A DNA stretch of 64,000 bases from Linnemannia schmuckeri (GCA_029449235.1 JANATG010000006.1:62001-126000); one strand, 5' to 3'; positions 25,635-37,588 are shown, counted from the stretch's first letter. Program-made: numbers and translations. Notes: generated by a model not told the origin, from the sequence alone.

Positions 25635-25836
25635 ACAAAAAATTAGTTGACTCGGCCATTCATTTACTTTAGAAATTTATTTTTTTTCCAATCCTTCTTT
25701 TCACTGTAATACATATTTTTTTTTTTTTTTTTTTTTCAAGCATCAAATCGACAGTGCATTTATTCTTAGTTTTATGTTTGAATTTTTATCCTTTTCCAAT
25801 GGTGAGTATGATGCCTCCGAATGGTGAAAGATACGC

Positions 25837-28800
25837 CTAGGAGTTGAACATGGCGCGTCGGGCTACATAGTAAGAGATACTCTTGGAGATCTCTAGCGTA
25901 CTCTGGTTCTGCATGACATGAGCCTCCGATCCAGGAGTCCCTGCAGACCGCAGACGACGAGACGAAGTCTGACCACCAACTCCTCCTCCCAATGCCAAAA
26001 GACCCCTTGGATGACTTAACAGGCCAGTAGATGCCGACGAAGCTGAAGCAGAAATCGAAGAAGTAGATGATGATGATGACTGACCCTGTCCGTTGCAATC
26101 AGTCAACATACCTCTCTGCAGCAACGCCTGCTGCTGCCGCTTCTCTGTCGCAATTTCTTCAGCAAACCGACAGATAAACTCGTCATGGCCCACCAGATCT
26201 GGCTGGAACGACCTCGACAGCGTGATCCGCAATTCTGCTGGGGCAGTACTCCAACTAGCCTCGGGGTAGATTTCGATCGACGTCCGAAGCCGATACGTGG
26301 TTGGAGCAGTGAGAGTCTCTCTTGTTGTTGTTGAAGCAACACCCATGTTTGCAGCATTTTCTGCTTCCCGCTTGGCCTCTGCATCATCCGATTTATCCTT
26401 AGTCTCGCCATCCTCAACTGGGATAAAGTGATCTGGTGGAGGATAATAATGACGAACATTGCCATTGGGGAATGTCACCTGGATCGCAACTCCGGTCGTA
26501 TCCCGGATATGTTGGATCAGACCCTCGACTGGGACGAGGAACGGGAACGAAGGGTGGATGTCCGTTGGCCGATCGCGGTTTGTTGTTGGTCGCGTCACCT
26601 CAGCACTGATCCTCTGCAAGTCCAGGTTCCTGAATTCAATCTCCATCGGCCTGAATTTCTATTATTGATTTGGTTGAGATAGGAAAAGTGTTAAATAAAC
26701 GTTTTTCTCAGTTCAATCGACAATCTACGAAAATAAACACATAGTGAGTGTTAATACATACCACGATGTTCGCAAGGAGACGCACGACTTCGAGAGTGGA
26801 GGGCGACTTGAAAGCGCGGAGTAGTGCAACACGGAGATCTCCCAGGACGACACGATAGTTCTGAATCCGTCCTTGATCAACTTCTGGTCTGTCCATCTGG
26901 GCCTGAAGATCCGTCAATCTCTTAATAGCGTGCTGGAGCATGGATTGTAAGTATTCACGCGTCAACCCATCCTCCCGAGGACCAGTTGCCGAGGAATAAG
27001 ATGATGATGCAAAAGTACTAGCCTTCTTTTGCACCATACCAAAGAACCAGACCAGATTTGCCAGGATGCGAAAATATCCCACCGAAACCTTGGCGGTGGC
27101 ATTAAGGCCCAAGAAAATATGGTCCATATAGTACGAAAGGCGGAACAGCTGTGCCGACAACATGGGCGCCAGCATAATAAACGATGGGGAGTCGTAGCTC
27201 TCCTGGATCTGGACCAACAACTGGCAACACTCCAGATACATACTTGCAAACTCGGCGTTCCTCCCTTGCTTGGTATGCACGCTCACAATATACTCAAGGT
27301 CGCGTTGACAGGCTGAAAGTTGGCGCAAAAGCACCTCCCGATGCCGTTTGGTCAAATCTGGCCGTGCCCGAGGTTGGGTGGGGGAAGTCTGCTGTCGAAG
27401 GAGGACATGAATGCGATCCAGATTTCGAAGAGCCTGCTCATAGAAGGCTTCGGCATCCTCCTCCGTCTGCACACGCATTGCCGCGATTGTCGTGGCATAG
27501 GCAGAAGTCGCGCCATCCTGAGCGCTAGCTATCGAGTCCATATTCATCTCCACGCTTTCCGGTCCGTCGTTTGTGATTGTCATAGTAAGAGCCGCCGCGA
27601 GATCCCGCAACGACTGAGTTCCCGGACATGGAATTTCCTACAATGTTGTAAAGCGAATCAGTGTTAGTCACACCGCCAAGGCGTACATCGAATATTTGTT
27701 GAAAACAGACAAAAAACTTGCTGGATTTACTGATGGTTCAGGAAAGCAGTCGAGGTATTCGTCGCGGAGATAGGTATAGTGCTTGAAGGTGTACTTTGGG
27801 AGCATCTTCAAAATGGTTGGGTTCGTGGTAGCGGCATTAAAGAGGAGAACCAAGTGTCCGCAGTCTACGAAAAATAGCAGACAGTGGCGAGTTAGTTAAG
27901 ATCTACTATCATCACCATGTCACTATTGCCTTGAAATCGGCTATGAGTTTAACTTACAAGTCATTTCTTCAATGTTCTTCTCTTTGGCCAAGTAGGTGGG
28001 GTCCAGCTGAAGCATGGAGTTGAGCATGTTTTCTAATAGATTCAACATGAGTCAAGAAAAAGAGGATGTTAGAAGAGGTAACATCAATAACTCGAAGACC
28101 TAAAAAACCAGCAAGCTCGTTCCTTACGCATAAAATAACATACCAAGAAAAACGCCATGATGTCTTCCTACAGATCGCAAGCATTGGTAGATCGAAAGCT
28201 GGTCCTCTGGAAACCGTCTCATATTCGTCTCAATACTTTCCAGGAAAGATGTCATTCCGTCTTCTGTCGACATTGTTACAACCCTATGAAATACAGAGGG
28301 AAAAAGAGTAGTTAGAAAATCTGGATCGGAGCTCACAGTGCCAGAACGGTACCACAGCAACCAGACACAAGTACATACTCAAGCATCCTATGTGCAGCCT
28401 CTCTGACGTCCCGATCGGCATCCTCCAGGACTCCGAGGGCGATCTGCAACTGCTCTGTGTCGAAAGTAATGGGTCCTCTGTTTCCAATCTTGCATAAACT
28501 CGTCAAGGCGTTCAAACGCACGTAGTCGATTTCATCCATGAACATATCTAAAAAGATTTACAGCAACCAAGTGGTGAGTGGTTTGCCTTGTCACACTTGT
28601 GGGAGTTATGAAGTTAGCATGAGCAGAGTACACACCAACGAGGTAGTCGAGAGCGAGGACAGCGAACCCAGCGTTATGGAGACAAAGCTCACAAATCGAG
28701 TCTAATTATGTAGCAAGGGCTGAAGTATTCAGTATCTATGTCTATCCAACTCAGCACCACGCCTTAAAAAATTCTCGCGCAAGTAGATGAAAGTGTGTCT

Positions 28801-31057
28801 TACTGATGGCTGCGTTTCGGACATCCTGGTATTCGTCCTCCAGTCCATGAACAAAAGCACCGCAGGCGCCAGAATCAAGCAAGCGCACTTGCTGTGCTGT
28901 GACATCCTGATCTCCTTCCGGCGTCGCAATCAACTTCGCCCTCTATCAGCAATAGAAAATGCGAAGCGTTGTTACAGATCAGCTATTGCTCCAAACCGAT
29001 GCCTCATTCGTGCGCACACGATGATTGCTAGCGATCCTTCACTTACTTGAGCTTGCTTTTGCGCTGGGCCCAATGCGATATTCCTTGCAGACTGGTCAAC
29101 TTTGAGGCGAGCCATGATTTGCTTGCTGAATGTTTGCGACAAAAACATGTAGTTGACCTTCCTGAACCGTCCCAAAAGCGTACAGGCCTAAATAATACCA
29201 GACGGATATATTTGTGAGTTGCCGTGCATTATCCCTTGTGCATCCACATCACTTATCCTTGACGTATTGTGAAACATTGTTACCTTAGCGCGGACCACCA
29301 TGGAGCTGTCATTCACCATGTCACATATCCGGACGAAGGCATCATCTGCGAGTCGAGTTCGTTGTTCGATATCTTCCTTTGGGTTTTGCACAATCTGATC
29401 AGGATAGAGGCGACTCAGAATACTATTGAGAATAAAGAAAAACAAGATGACGTTAAGGTATTGTTGCGTTAAACGTACTTGCAAAAGCTTCATGACGCGC
29501 AGTCACGCCACTTACAAGATTAGATCAAGTCCCTCCATGCGGACTTCCTGATAATCGTCTAAGATAGCCAAGATGGCAACGTCGTACATGAGCAGTCCAA
29601 TCTTGAATCCCTCCCGATGCAGTCCGAGCAAGGCTTTGAGCGCATTCTATTGATTTCAACGGAACGTATTATCAGCAGCGAATTTAAAAGTAAGAGCCCA
29701 TAACATACAAGCGGCATCATTGTAGGACATCCGTACCTTTCTGACGCGAGGCTCTGGGTCGGTGACATAGTTGCTGATGATGACCTGAATATCGTGCTGG
29801 GAATATCCTGTCTGTTTGCCTTCAGACGTGTTGAGCTGAACATCTGATGTCCTGAGTAATGGAGCAAGTTGTGAGACGAGCTGGAGCACTGCAGATCGAA
29901 CTCTGTGATGACGGTCGCTCAGTTCTGCGATTGAGGTGGTTATAAGCGCCCTGATGGTGTTGATGTCCGAGTTGCTGCTCCGTTGTAGCCTACCAATCTA
30001 GAGTACAAAAAAAGGTTAGGTACATTGTTGGATAAAACGTGTAGTCACAAACAATAATACAAGTGTAGTTTCTGGATATACCTTGATGATATAAGCAATG
30101 GCATCGTACACTTGAACACGGACCTCTGTCGAATCTGTCTGGAGCTATCAGTTAAAAAGAAGCAATTTGATTGAAAGGATGACCATGAGCAACAGTTTCA
30201 TTATATGTTGCCAAGCCTGCAAAAATCCATAGGTATTGCCAATCAACGAACCTGGTTGAGTAAATCTTCGACAACGCCTCTCCCATCGACTGTCGTAGCT
30301 TCCAGAGCGCTCTGTAAGATTTGAATGAGTAGGATCTATGGTGGTGGCAACAATTAAGCGTGAGTCGAGAGGCATGATTCCGTGCGCATTTGTCGACAGC
30401 GTGCTTTACGCGGTCAAGTTCCTTGTTTTGTGAATACATGTATCCACACCTTGACTCCTTTGTCGTCCTCAGTGTATACGTTTTTCCGCGCGATTTTCAG
30501 CAAAGATTCCCGCTCTGCGCTGATGAGATCGGCGAGACGGTTGATAAGCAGTTTGAGCGCCTAGATGGTTGTTTGGCAAATGTTGTACCTGTTAGAATGT
30601 TTTCGTTGCGTACAATTGATGGAGTTCTTGCGTACAGTCCCAGGTGAAGTCGTACTTACCCTTGTCCGAGTACGCGCCGAACGACTTTCCACTGACCGCA
30701 ACAATTCCTATCGAGGTTGTAAGAAAAAAAAAGCGAATCAGTTGAAGTTTGTAAAAGGACAATAAAAAGGTATTCCTTAACACAAATAGCAATTCATACC
30801 TTGTTAGAAAGTTCGCCTTCCAGATCGCTATCTTGGTCGAGATCCTCGTCCATGCTAGTAGTGTCGTTATGATCAACCTCATGGTCCGAGCCGACGTTCA
30901 TATCATCGCCGTCTGAGTGGGACTGGAGGGCTAAGACGGACGCGGGTTGGACCACAGTGCTCGAACCTGATGCGACGGCGGCGTGTTGGCCATGAGTCCT
31001 TGCTTGTTTCCCGCGTGTGGTTGTGTCCTGAGTGTTGTCCTGGTTGGGTCGCTTCAT
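25837..31057 (-). CDS. INTS4: Integrator complex subunit 4 (HEAT-repeat scaffold)
   Basis: About 17 small exons on the minus strand, from 31057 (first exon to 30800) to 25837 (last exon 26658-25837, the one before ending at 26762). INTS4 is a scaffold of the Integrator cleavage module, which trims snRNAs and attenuates Pol II transcripts in the nucleus. Evidence is residue-level similarity to animal INTS4: DSGACGAFVHGLEDEYQDV, RLADDAFVRICDMVNDSS, DPEPRVRK, LEDADRDVREAAHRML, LLFNAATTNPTILKML followed by FKHYTYLRDE, and a C-terminal beta domain with TTGVAIQVTFPNGNVRHYYP. HEAT repeats fill the middle. The acidic N-terminal exon (QDSDLEGELSNK) is lineage-specific. The acceptor before the last exon was set at 26659 because the next AG would shift into a stop. 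No truncation is seen. Confidence 0.9.
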
Positions 31058-31226
31058 GTGCGGATGTGTCGGGAAGGAACTCGAATGTGAGTGATGTGGA
31101 ATAGGCTGGTTGGTTGGGTTTGGTTGTCAAGCGGGGAACAGAAAGAAAGAGGAAAGGCCGTTCTGTCATTTTATAGGCTTGGGATGGTGGCTTTTTTTTT
31201 TATAAATTTGGTGGGCGTATGGTGGA
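31058..31226. promoter_or_regulatory. Shared divergent promoter of INTS4 and the SRR1-domain gene
   Basis: Only 169 bp separate the two start codons, which point away from each other. The region holds a T run and an A/T-rich element (TTTTTATAAATTTGG near 31191-31210) that could serve as a core promoter for the plus-strand gene. The bidirectional role is inferred from layout only. Confidence 0.5.
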
Positions 31227-32732
31227 ATGAAGATCAACGTCACCTCTCTCAACTGGCAGCGCATGGACAACATGGACAAGGAGCAGCTTTCAGACATGCA
31301 ACACACCGCTGATACCCCTGTTGTACAGGAAAAGGAGGAAGAGTTTACATTCGTCAGTCGAAAGAAGAATAGCAGGCGACAGAATGGCGCTTCGGGCACA
31401 GCAATCACAACGCCACCTCGACCAGACATCTCACCTTCAAGGGCAACAGTGAAGGAGACAGAGGAGACCAGCCTTCCTGGCTGGGGGTCCAACAAGAAAC
31501 CAGGGAAAATTAAGAAGAACAGTCAGCGCGCCAAAATGATGGGATCCAGAGGTGTCGATCAAGAGGAACGGACACTAGAGTGGGGCCAGCGTTTGATGGA
31601 TGACAGAGTCATGACCTTCAAGCAATCAAAATTCTACGCCGCCTTCCAAGGTACCACCACACCGTGTTTCTTTTTCGGATGCAGGATCGTAGGGCATGCT
31701 GCATCGATTGAGTGACTGATACCGAATACATATCGCTCATCTTCTCTAGAGCTGGTTAAGTTGACGTTATGTCCGCCCTGTAAGAAACAACAGCAACCAC
31801 CCATTAATAAGGATACCCAGAGGCGATCGCCATTGATATCCAAGGACATTGCACCCCAATTGGAGTCAAAGGACAATCGGAACAAAGAACCAGTAATCGA
31901 GCAATCACATGAAGATGACCCCACTCAGCTGGATAGGGCCGCAGCTGTCACCTCTGTTGATCAGCATCCTTCAAGAAGCTACTTTGTCGATATGATATGC
32001 TACGGAATCGGATCAATTGAGTCGTCGCGGAATGCACAGTTTCAGCTTGCCATGGCTCTTTGTCTAAAGGAGATCTTGCAGGTAATACTCTTATTTTGTT
32101 ACGCTGGTCCACTACGCACGAACAAACCACCTTAGCCAACCTTCTGTTCTTCTACTGCTTAATTATCTAGCTGTCAGGGACAGTATCGATATTTGATCCC
32201 ATTATGACGAGTTACGATTGTCAATTGGTGGAGCATCTCGGGATGAAAGTGCTAACGGGAGATGGGCGCTCAAGACAGCCAGTCGAGGTCCAAACGCTTT
32301 ATTACATGCCTCATTGCCCTAAAGGCCTCTACTCTCTTATCCTTGAAACCAACTGGTCCAGGAAATGTCTAGACAAACTTGCTATCCTCGGCAATCGCTT
32401 CACGATGTACGATGAAAGGTAAGAAAAATTACACGTGTGCAAGAAGTTCTTTTGTTTCGCTTGTTCGTTTGCTCGTAGACTCTCTTCAATACACACAAGG
32501 CTGATCAGCGATACTTACTCCTTTTTTTCTTAGCCCTTCGTTCAGAAAAGTTTCGAAGCAAGCACCGTTCATTCTTCCAGGTCTGTCAATTGCACGGATA
32601 TCGCTGTTCCCCACCATCAAGTTTGAGGACAACACCGTATTTAACGACCTCGGATTCCACTGCTTTCCAACAGATCAAAAACTCCCAGACGTTGACCTCG
32701 CCGACCGTGAAGTTGATCCCGAACTCTTGTAG
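31227..32732 (+). CDS. SRR1-like domain protein (Ber1/SRR1 family)
   Basis: Four exons (31227-31650, 31750-32081, 32171-32418, 32534-32732) give 400 residues. The SRR1 domain is clear: ICYGIGSIESSRNAQFQLA, then FDPIMTSYDCQLVEHLGMKV, then YYMPHCPKGLYSLILETNWS and LAILGNRFTMYDE. This family includes Arabidopsis SRR1 and yeast Ber1, linked to clock or tubulin phenotypes and to haem-related growth, without a settled biochemical role. The first 150 residues are basic and disordered (SRKKNSRRQ, KKPGKIKKNSQR) and may be nuclear- or nucleic-acid-binding. It converges with the methyltransferase gene downstream, with 83 bp between stops. Confidence 0.9.
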
Positions 32733-32815
32733 AGTCATCCATTCCATAAATAAAAAGATCTATGTTTGTCTATTTGCATAAAATTAATATTTTGAAGGAG
32801 GAGTAACACGGTAAA

Positions 32816-33448
32816 CTACTGCTGCTGCTTTTCATAGACCCAGATGCCTTCTTCGGTATCCTCAAGACTGCAGTGAAGACTCTTGAGATGCTTGAGGTCA
32901 AACACCAGGGCAACGATCCTGACACCACGCTTGAACTCTTGAACAAGCCACTCCTCCATATCTGTTCCTCCCTCAGGCGACAAGAAGACCACGATCACAG
33001 TCCACTCCTTGGACTGCATCGTCGGCGAATCCCTCCAGTTGGTCAGATCAGCCTTTTGAAACAAGATCCTGCCCTGATCAACGAGGTCTTGTGCGAGTTC
33101 TGTAGATTTCTCGACCAGATCTTGCTCGTATTCAATGCCCAGCGCCTTTTGTGCGCCGAAAAACGACACTGCCGCGAAACAGAACCGGCCGTCTCCTGAT
33201 CCAACATCCAGAACCTTGTCGGCGCTTGACAGACGGACCATATCTAAGGCGATCAAGACTCGGCGGGTGGACGTTGGGATGAAGGGTGCATAGGTGGTAT
33301 CGACACCCTCGATCCAGAGGGGAAACTCGGACTCTTCCTCGTCATAGTCTGGATACTGGCGCCGGAATTGCTCAACCTGCTCGACTGGAAATGAACCGAT
33401 CTTTGACTGTGTTGATCCTGATGCTGTGCTGGTGGTTATAGAGGCCAT
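32816..33448 (-). CDS. Small class I SAM-dependent methyltransferase
   Basis: A single exon of 210 residues. The SAM-binding motif I is plain, KVLDVGSGDGRFC, with the acidic loop at LGIEYEQDL. A TSTRRV helix precedes it and a VVFLSPEGG strand sits where motif IV is expected. The pattern (a TP/TS-T-R-R-V helix, DxGSGDGR, GxE, then VVVFL) recalls the FAM173/ATPSC-KMT group of protein lysine methyltransferases, which act on mitochondrial proteins, but that is an inference. There is no obvious mitochondrial presequence or membrane anchor. The start is the ATG before ASITTSTASG, just downstream of a T/A-rich leader. Confidence 0.8.
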   Translation of the reverse strand: MASITTSTASGSTQSKIGSFPVEQVEQFRRQYPDYDEEESEFPLWIEGVDTTYAPFIPTSTRRVLIALDMVRLSSADKVLDVGSGDGRFCFAAVSFFGAQKALGIEYEQDLVEKSTELAQDLVDQGRILFQKADLTNWRDSPTMQSKEWTVIVVFLSPEGGTDMEEWLVQEFKRGVRIVALVFDLKHLKSLHCSLEDTEEGIWVYEKQQQ

Positions 33449-33780
33449 GTCTTTGGTCCTGGTTGCTGGCTTGCTGGTATATTGCGTGTGCTTGCGGTAA
33501 AATAGGCGACCCCTGGGTATGTGTATGAGTTAGTGTGGTGTATGGTGGTTTTTTTTTTCGTACGGTGTATAGTGGAGTTGAAAAGAAAAAAAAAAAGACG
33601 GAGTGACGAACAACAAAACAAAAAAAAAAAACAAAAAAATTCGCCCATATTCCCGGGCATATATCACGTGCATTTGTCTTCGATCATAAAGATCCCATCT
33701 ATCCACAAAAAGAAAAAAATGTCCGTAGTGTACTACCCAAGAACAGAGGGCATGCATGACGTATCGCACGCGCCGGAAGT
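33449..33780. other. Spacer between methyltransferase and left inverted arm
   Basis: A/T-rich non-coding DNA with several poly-A runs near 33585-33640. It ends abruptly at the outer edge of the inverted repeat at 33781. Nothing else is recognised. Confidence 0.5.
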
Positions 33781-33807
33781 ACGCCTTAACCGCTCGGCCA
33801 TATTGAC
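33781..33807 (-). pseudogene. tRNA-Ser(CGA) fragment, 5' 27 nt only
   Basis: The minus strand reads GTCAATATGGCCGAGCGGTT and continues for seven more bases, identical to the first 27 nt of the intact tRNA-Ser at 37409. After that the match ends abruptly. It contains the A box but lacks the anticodon arm, the variable arm and the B box, so it cannot make a tRNA. Confidence 0.85.
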
Positions 33808-34299
33808 TGCGCTTGTTGGATTCTCGCTTCCACAACCGAGTCTTCAACATCATGGGACGCAACGATCCAAGCTCAGCCTTGTATCACGTGAAAAGGAAAA
33901 AAAGTGACGAAAATTGGCGGCGTTTTTTTGGTTTTTTTGCCTGCTTGCTTGCTTGCTGAACAAATAAAAACGGCTGTGGTTGTAGCCCTGGCTGCACTGA
34001 CCTGTGTCGCCGAGGCTTGCTGCGAGCCACTGTTTCAACGTGAGTCTGTCCTTGGGTGCTCTGGTTGACAAGCAGCAAGAGATTCAAAGTATGAAACGAA
34101 AAAAAAGGTACACAGATGTGGAGTGCTAGAAGGGAACGAAAGGTCAAGTGAAAAATGCTTCGCTTTTTTTTATTTATTTTTTTTTTTGCATATTATCCCC
34201 ATGAGACCAACATATCTTGTCCCATGGATGCAGTTTGCTTGCTAGATAGCATTCTTTTTTCGTCCATGACTCTACAGTAAGCGGAAAGAGATCGTCGCT
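33781..34299. repeat. Left arm of a 519-bp inverted repeat
   Basis: The reverse complement of this segment reappears at 36917-37435, with the same length (519 bp) and no difference I could find by eye, even in the T and A runs near 34164-34188. The outer end stops inside a copy of the tRNA-Ser gene, and the inner end is at 34299. The short open frames inside exist in both arms only because the DNA is the same; I do not take them as genes. Confidence 0.92.
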
Positions 34300-34718
34300 A
34301 GTGAAAAGAACTCCAACCAAACCCAAACCAATCATTTCTACAAGAGGAGAGGCAATTGCTCGATATCCAAATGATTGTTCTTAAATCCTTTACACTTAAG
34401 CCCTGCAACTCCATTGGACTCCAATCCTCGCAGTCTCGATGCAAATCACTTTTAAACTAACCCAACGCTATCTCGCTTTATCTCAGACCCCATGTTAGCA
34501 AGAGTGTTCTTTTATTCAGATGCACACACTCACCATCGAGCATTTTTTTTCTAGCCGTAGTGGTGCAGGCTACTCCAATCGCTCCACTGAAAATGTTATT
34601 TAGTGAGTAGGAAGCACATGAATAAGTACGCCGAAAGAAACGCAGATACGTAGCTCAAAAAATCACATTTCGCAGATCGTACCCTACTTTAATTCTGTAC
34701 CACCTCTGCGTCCAAGCC

Positions 34719-36497
34719 ATGGAAGAATCTGGACCTCTAGGACCTGCTGCTCCACATCTTCATCCCTCTCAGTTCCCTCATAAAACAGAGGGTACTTTTG
34801 AAGCGTCTACAGCCTCGATCATCAACTCTGGGTTCGATTATCAAGGGAAGAATGATCCCGAGCAGCAGCCGCTCGATTCTATCACTGCCTCCAAGACTCC
34901 TCCCATCCGAAGCATCCGTCTTGTCCTCCTGTCCATCGGGTATGTGCCTTCACAAACAAACTTTTTTTCTTTGGGCCCTCATACTTTTTTTTATCCATTT
35001 GAGAACTAACCCCTTTACTTTTACTTTTTTCTCAACCTATGCAGCCTGTTCATAGGGTGCTTCTTGGCATCACTGGACTTAACGATCATTGCGACAGCAC
35101 TTCCTCATATCGCATCGGAATTCAATGCACAGAGTCAAATGTCCTGGGTCGCAACCTCGTACCTCCTGGCCTACACTGCTTTCCAAGTCATCTATGGTCG
35201 GTTCTCGGATATTTTCGGACGCAAGTCCATGTACCTCTTTGCATGCATCATTTTCCTCGTAGGCTCTGTTGGTTGTGGCGCTGCTTCGTCAATGACCATG
35301 CTGATCCTTTTTCGTGCGGTTCAAGGGATGGGTGGCTCGGGCCTGTTTTCGTTGATGTTGATCATCGCATCGGATCTTTTTGAGACACTGGATGAGCGGG
35401 CGAAATTCCAGACGGTGGTCAGTTTGGCGTTTGGGGTGTCTGGTGTTGTGGGTCCACTATTGGGCGGTATCTTTGTGGAGCATTCGACGTGGAGGTGGTG
35501 TTTCTACTTGAACCTGCCCTTGATTGTTGTTGCGTTTGGGTTGATTGCTAAGTTCCTGGACATTCCCTTTGAGCGGTCAGATTTTGGTCAGAAACTGAAA
35601 AGAGTTGACTATGCTGGAGTAACGATTGTCATTGCTGCTGTGTTGTGTTTGTTGCTGCCCCTGGCTTGGGGTGGAACCACATACCCCTGGAACTCTGGTG
35701 TCATCATTGCCTCGTTGATCGTCTCTGCACTACTGGTTACCGCCTTGGTCCTTGTTGAACGTCGGGCTGCAGAGCCAATTCTGCCTATGAATCTGTTTCT
35801 CAATCGAGAGGTCGTCTGCTTGATATCTGTCATTGGTCTTATGGGCGTCGTCTTTATGGGCTGCACCTACTATGTCCCCGTTTACCTGCAGATTGTCAAG
35901 CGTGTCTCAACCACCGACTCGGGTCTGCGCCTGATGCCTTGTATCTTCGGTCTAGTCTTTAGTACCGCCGTCTCGTCGGTTCTTCTCAAACGGTTCAAGG
36001 ACTGCCGTATCTTTATCTCGACGGGTTGCGCCATTTTCACCTTGGCCGTGGGTCTGTTTATCCTCTTTGACGTCGACACCTCGCTTGCCGAACAACTCAT
36101 TTTTGTATTGTTGATGGGATTGGGTCAGGGTCTCATCTTCCAGAACTGTGTTCTCGCCAGCCAGGACTGCACCGAGCCTCAAGAGCGAGCAGTCGCCACA
36201 GGTCTGGTGGCGTTCATCAACAGTATCGGCAACTCTGTCGGTGTCGCCATCTGTGGAACGGTCCTTAACAACGCGCTGGTTCAACAGTTGGAGAAGCTGC
36301 CCCTGGAATCGCAGAGGATTGTGGACGAGTTGAATGTGGTGGAGAATATTAATGCGATTGGCAAGTTGACAGGTAGTGTGTATGGAGAAGTGATCCTATC
36401 GTATGCCAAGGCGTTCAGGGTCCTATTCACGGTGCTGACGCCCATTATTGGGTTGGCCTTTGTGACCTCCTTGTTCATTCTTCGTCGTGGTCCCTAG
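34719..36497 (+). CDS. MFS transporter of the DHA2 (14-helix drug:H+ antiporter) type
   Basis: Two exons (34719-34939, 35045-36497) give 557 residues. A hydrophilic N-terminus of about 70 residues is followed by 14 hydrophobic segments. DHA2 marks are visible: SLDLTIIATALPHIASEF in the first helix, YGRFSDIFGRKS (loop 2-3, motif A), LFRAVQGMGGSG (motif B), and GVSGVVGPLLGG (antiporter motif C). It probably exports drugs, toxins or amino acids across the plasma or vacuolar membrane; the substrate cannot be told. It is intact. It lies alone between two identical 519-bp inverted arms, with about 420 bp of non-repeated DNA on each side. The stop is followed within 10 bp by a 38-T run. Confidence 0.92.
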
Positions 36498-36505
36498 TCA
36501 CAGAA

Positions 36506-36506
<1 letters not shown>

Positions 36507-36544
<38 letters not shown>
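36507..36544 (+). repeat. 38-bp poly-T tract 3' of the MFS gene
   Basis: An uninterrupted T run starts nine bases after the MFS stop codon, inside the presumed 3' UTR. It could be an old minus-strand retroposon tail or slippage; no element is recognisable beside it. Confidence 0.7.
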
Positions 36545-36545
<1 letters not shown>

Positions 36546-36916
36546 ATCAATTTTGTTAGACAAATAAAAAAAAAATGCGTTGTTGTCTGAGCGATGACCG
36601 ATGGTGATGCGCCTGAAACACGCTGGTCATTTTTGAAAATCTAATTACATCCACGATGCACCTTCGCGCATAAAAAATGTCGCTTTGACCTTCACATTCC
36701 AAAAAAAAGTGCGCGACAACGCACTCTATATTTTTTCTCTTCAATGGCTCGTGTTCATCACTCCTCTTTCGTACATCGGATCTTTTTTTTCACAACTAGG
36801 CATGGCTACTGATGCAGTACAGCACTCCATACGCTCAGGCAATAGGGTCAGTAAAAAGAATCCGTCTCGACTCCCATGTTGCTCCGCATGCACAACTGTA
36901 GTATGCTGTGCCTTTC

Positions 36917-37435
36917 AGCGACGATCTCTTTCCGCTTACTGTAGAGTCATGGACGAAAAAAGAATGCTATCTAGCAAGCAAACTGCATCCATGGGACAAG
37001 ATATGTTGGTCTCATGGGGATAATATGCAAAAAAAAAAATAAATAAAAAAAAGCGAAGCATTTTTCACTTGACCTTTCGTTCCCTTCTAGCACTCCACAT
37101 CTGTGTACCTTTTTTTTCGTTTCATACTTTGAATCTCTTGCTGCTTGTCAACCAGAGCACCCAAGGACAGACTCACGTTGAAACAGTGGCTCGCAGCAAG
37201 CCTCGGCGACACAGGTCAGTGCAGCCAGGGCTACAACCACAGCCGTTTTTATTTGTTCAGCAAGCAAGCAAGCAGGCAAAAAAACCAAAAAAACGCCGCC
37301 AATTTTCGTCACTTTTTTTCCTTTTCACGTGATACAAGGCTGAGCTTGGATCGTTGCGTCCCATGATGTTGAAGACTCGGTTGTGGAAGCGAGAATCCAA
37401 CAAGCGCAGTCAATATGGCCGAGCGGTTAAGGCGT
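36917..37435. repeat. Right arm of the 519-bp inverted repeat
   Basis: The reverse complement of 33781-34299. This arm carries the original context: it runs through the 5' flank of the tRNA-Ser gene and stops at base 27 of the tRNA, while the gene itself continues intact. The unique spacer between arms is 34300-36916 (2617 bp) and contains the MFS gene. Confidence 0.92.
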
Positions 37436-37489
37436 GTGACTCGAAATCACATGGGATATCCCGCGCAGGTTCAAATCCTGCTGTTGACG
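37409..37489 (+). tRNA. tRNA-Ser (anticodon CGA)
   Basis: 81 nt with the long variable arm typical of serine tRNAs. The acceptor stem GTCAATA/TGTTGAC pairs with one G-T, and the D-arm carries GGCCGAGCGGTTAAGGC (A box). The anticodon stem TGTGA/TCACA encloses CTCGAAA, and the T-arm has GGTTCAAATCC (B box). No intron. A T5 terminator follows at about 37493. The MULE is inserted only about 50 bp downstream. Confidence 0.95.
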
Positions 37490-37536
37490 CTATTTTTGCT
37501 TTTCCGGGCTCCGGTGTGGAGCTCAGGGGTCTCCAA

Positions 37537-37545
37537 TTCTTTTTT
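37537..37545 (+). repeat. Left target-site duplication of the MULE (9 bp)
   Basis: TTCTTTTTT lies directly before the left terminus and recurs directly after the right terminus at 45238-45246. Nine base pairs is the usual length for Mutator-like elements. The T-rich sequence lowers its weight. Confidence 0.7.
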
Positions 37546-37588
37546 GGGTTAATCTATGGGTTAATCTATTCGACAACCCGGGTTGCTC
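37546..37588 (+). repeat. Left terminal inverted repeat, with a doubled 12-bp tip
   Basis: The first 12 bp, GGGTTAATCTAT, are present twice in tandem (37546-37557 and 37558-37569). The 31 bp from 37558 match the right terminus exactly in reverse complement. Placing the end at 37546 makes the target duplication directly adjacent. Confidence 0.8.

Noticed and set aside
33884..34147. Open frames of 73 and 87 codons that seem conserved because they occur twice (also at 37069-37366)
   Set aside because: They lie within the identical inverted arms, so their conservation is only DNA identity. They also have no recognisable domain.
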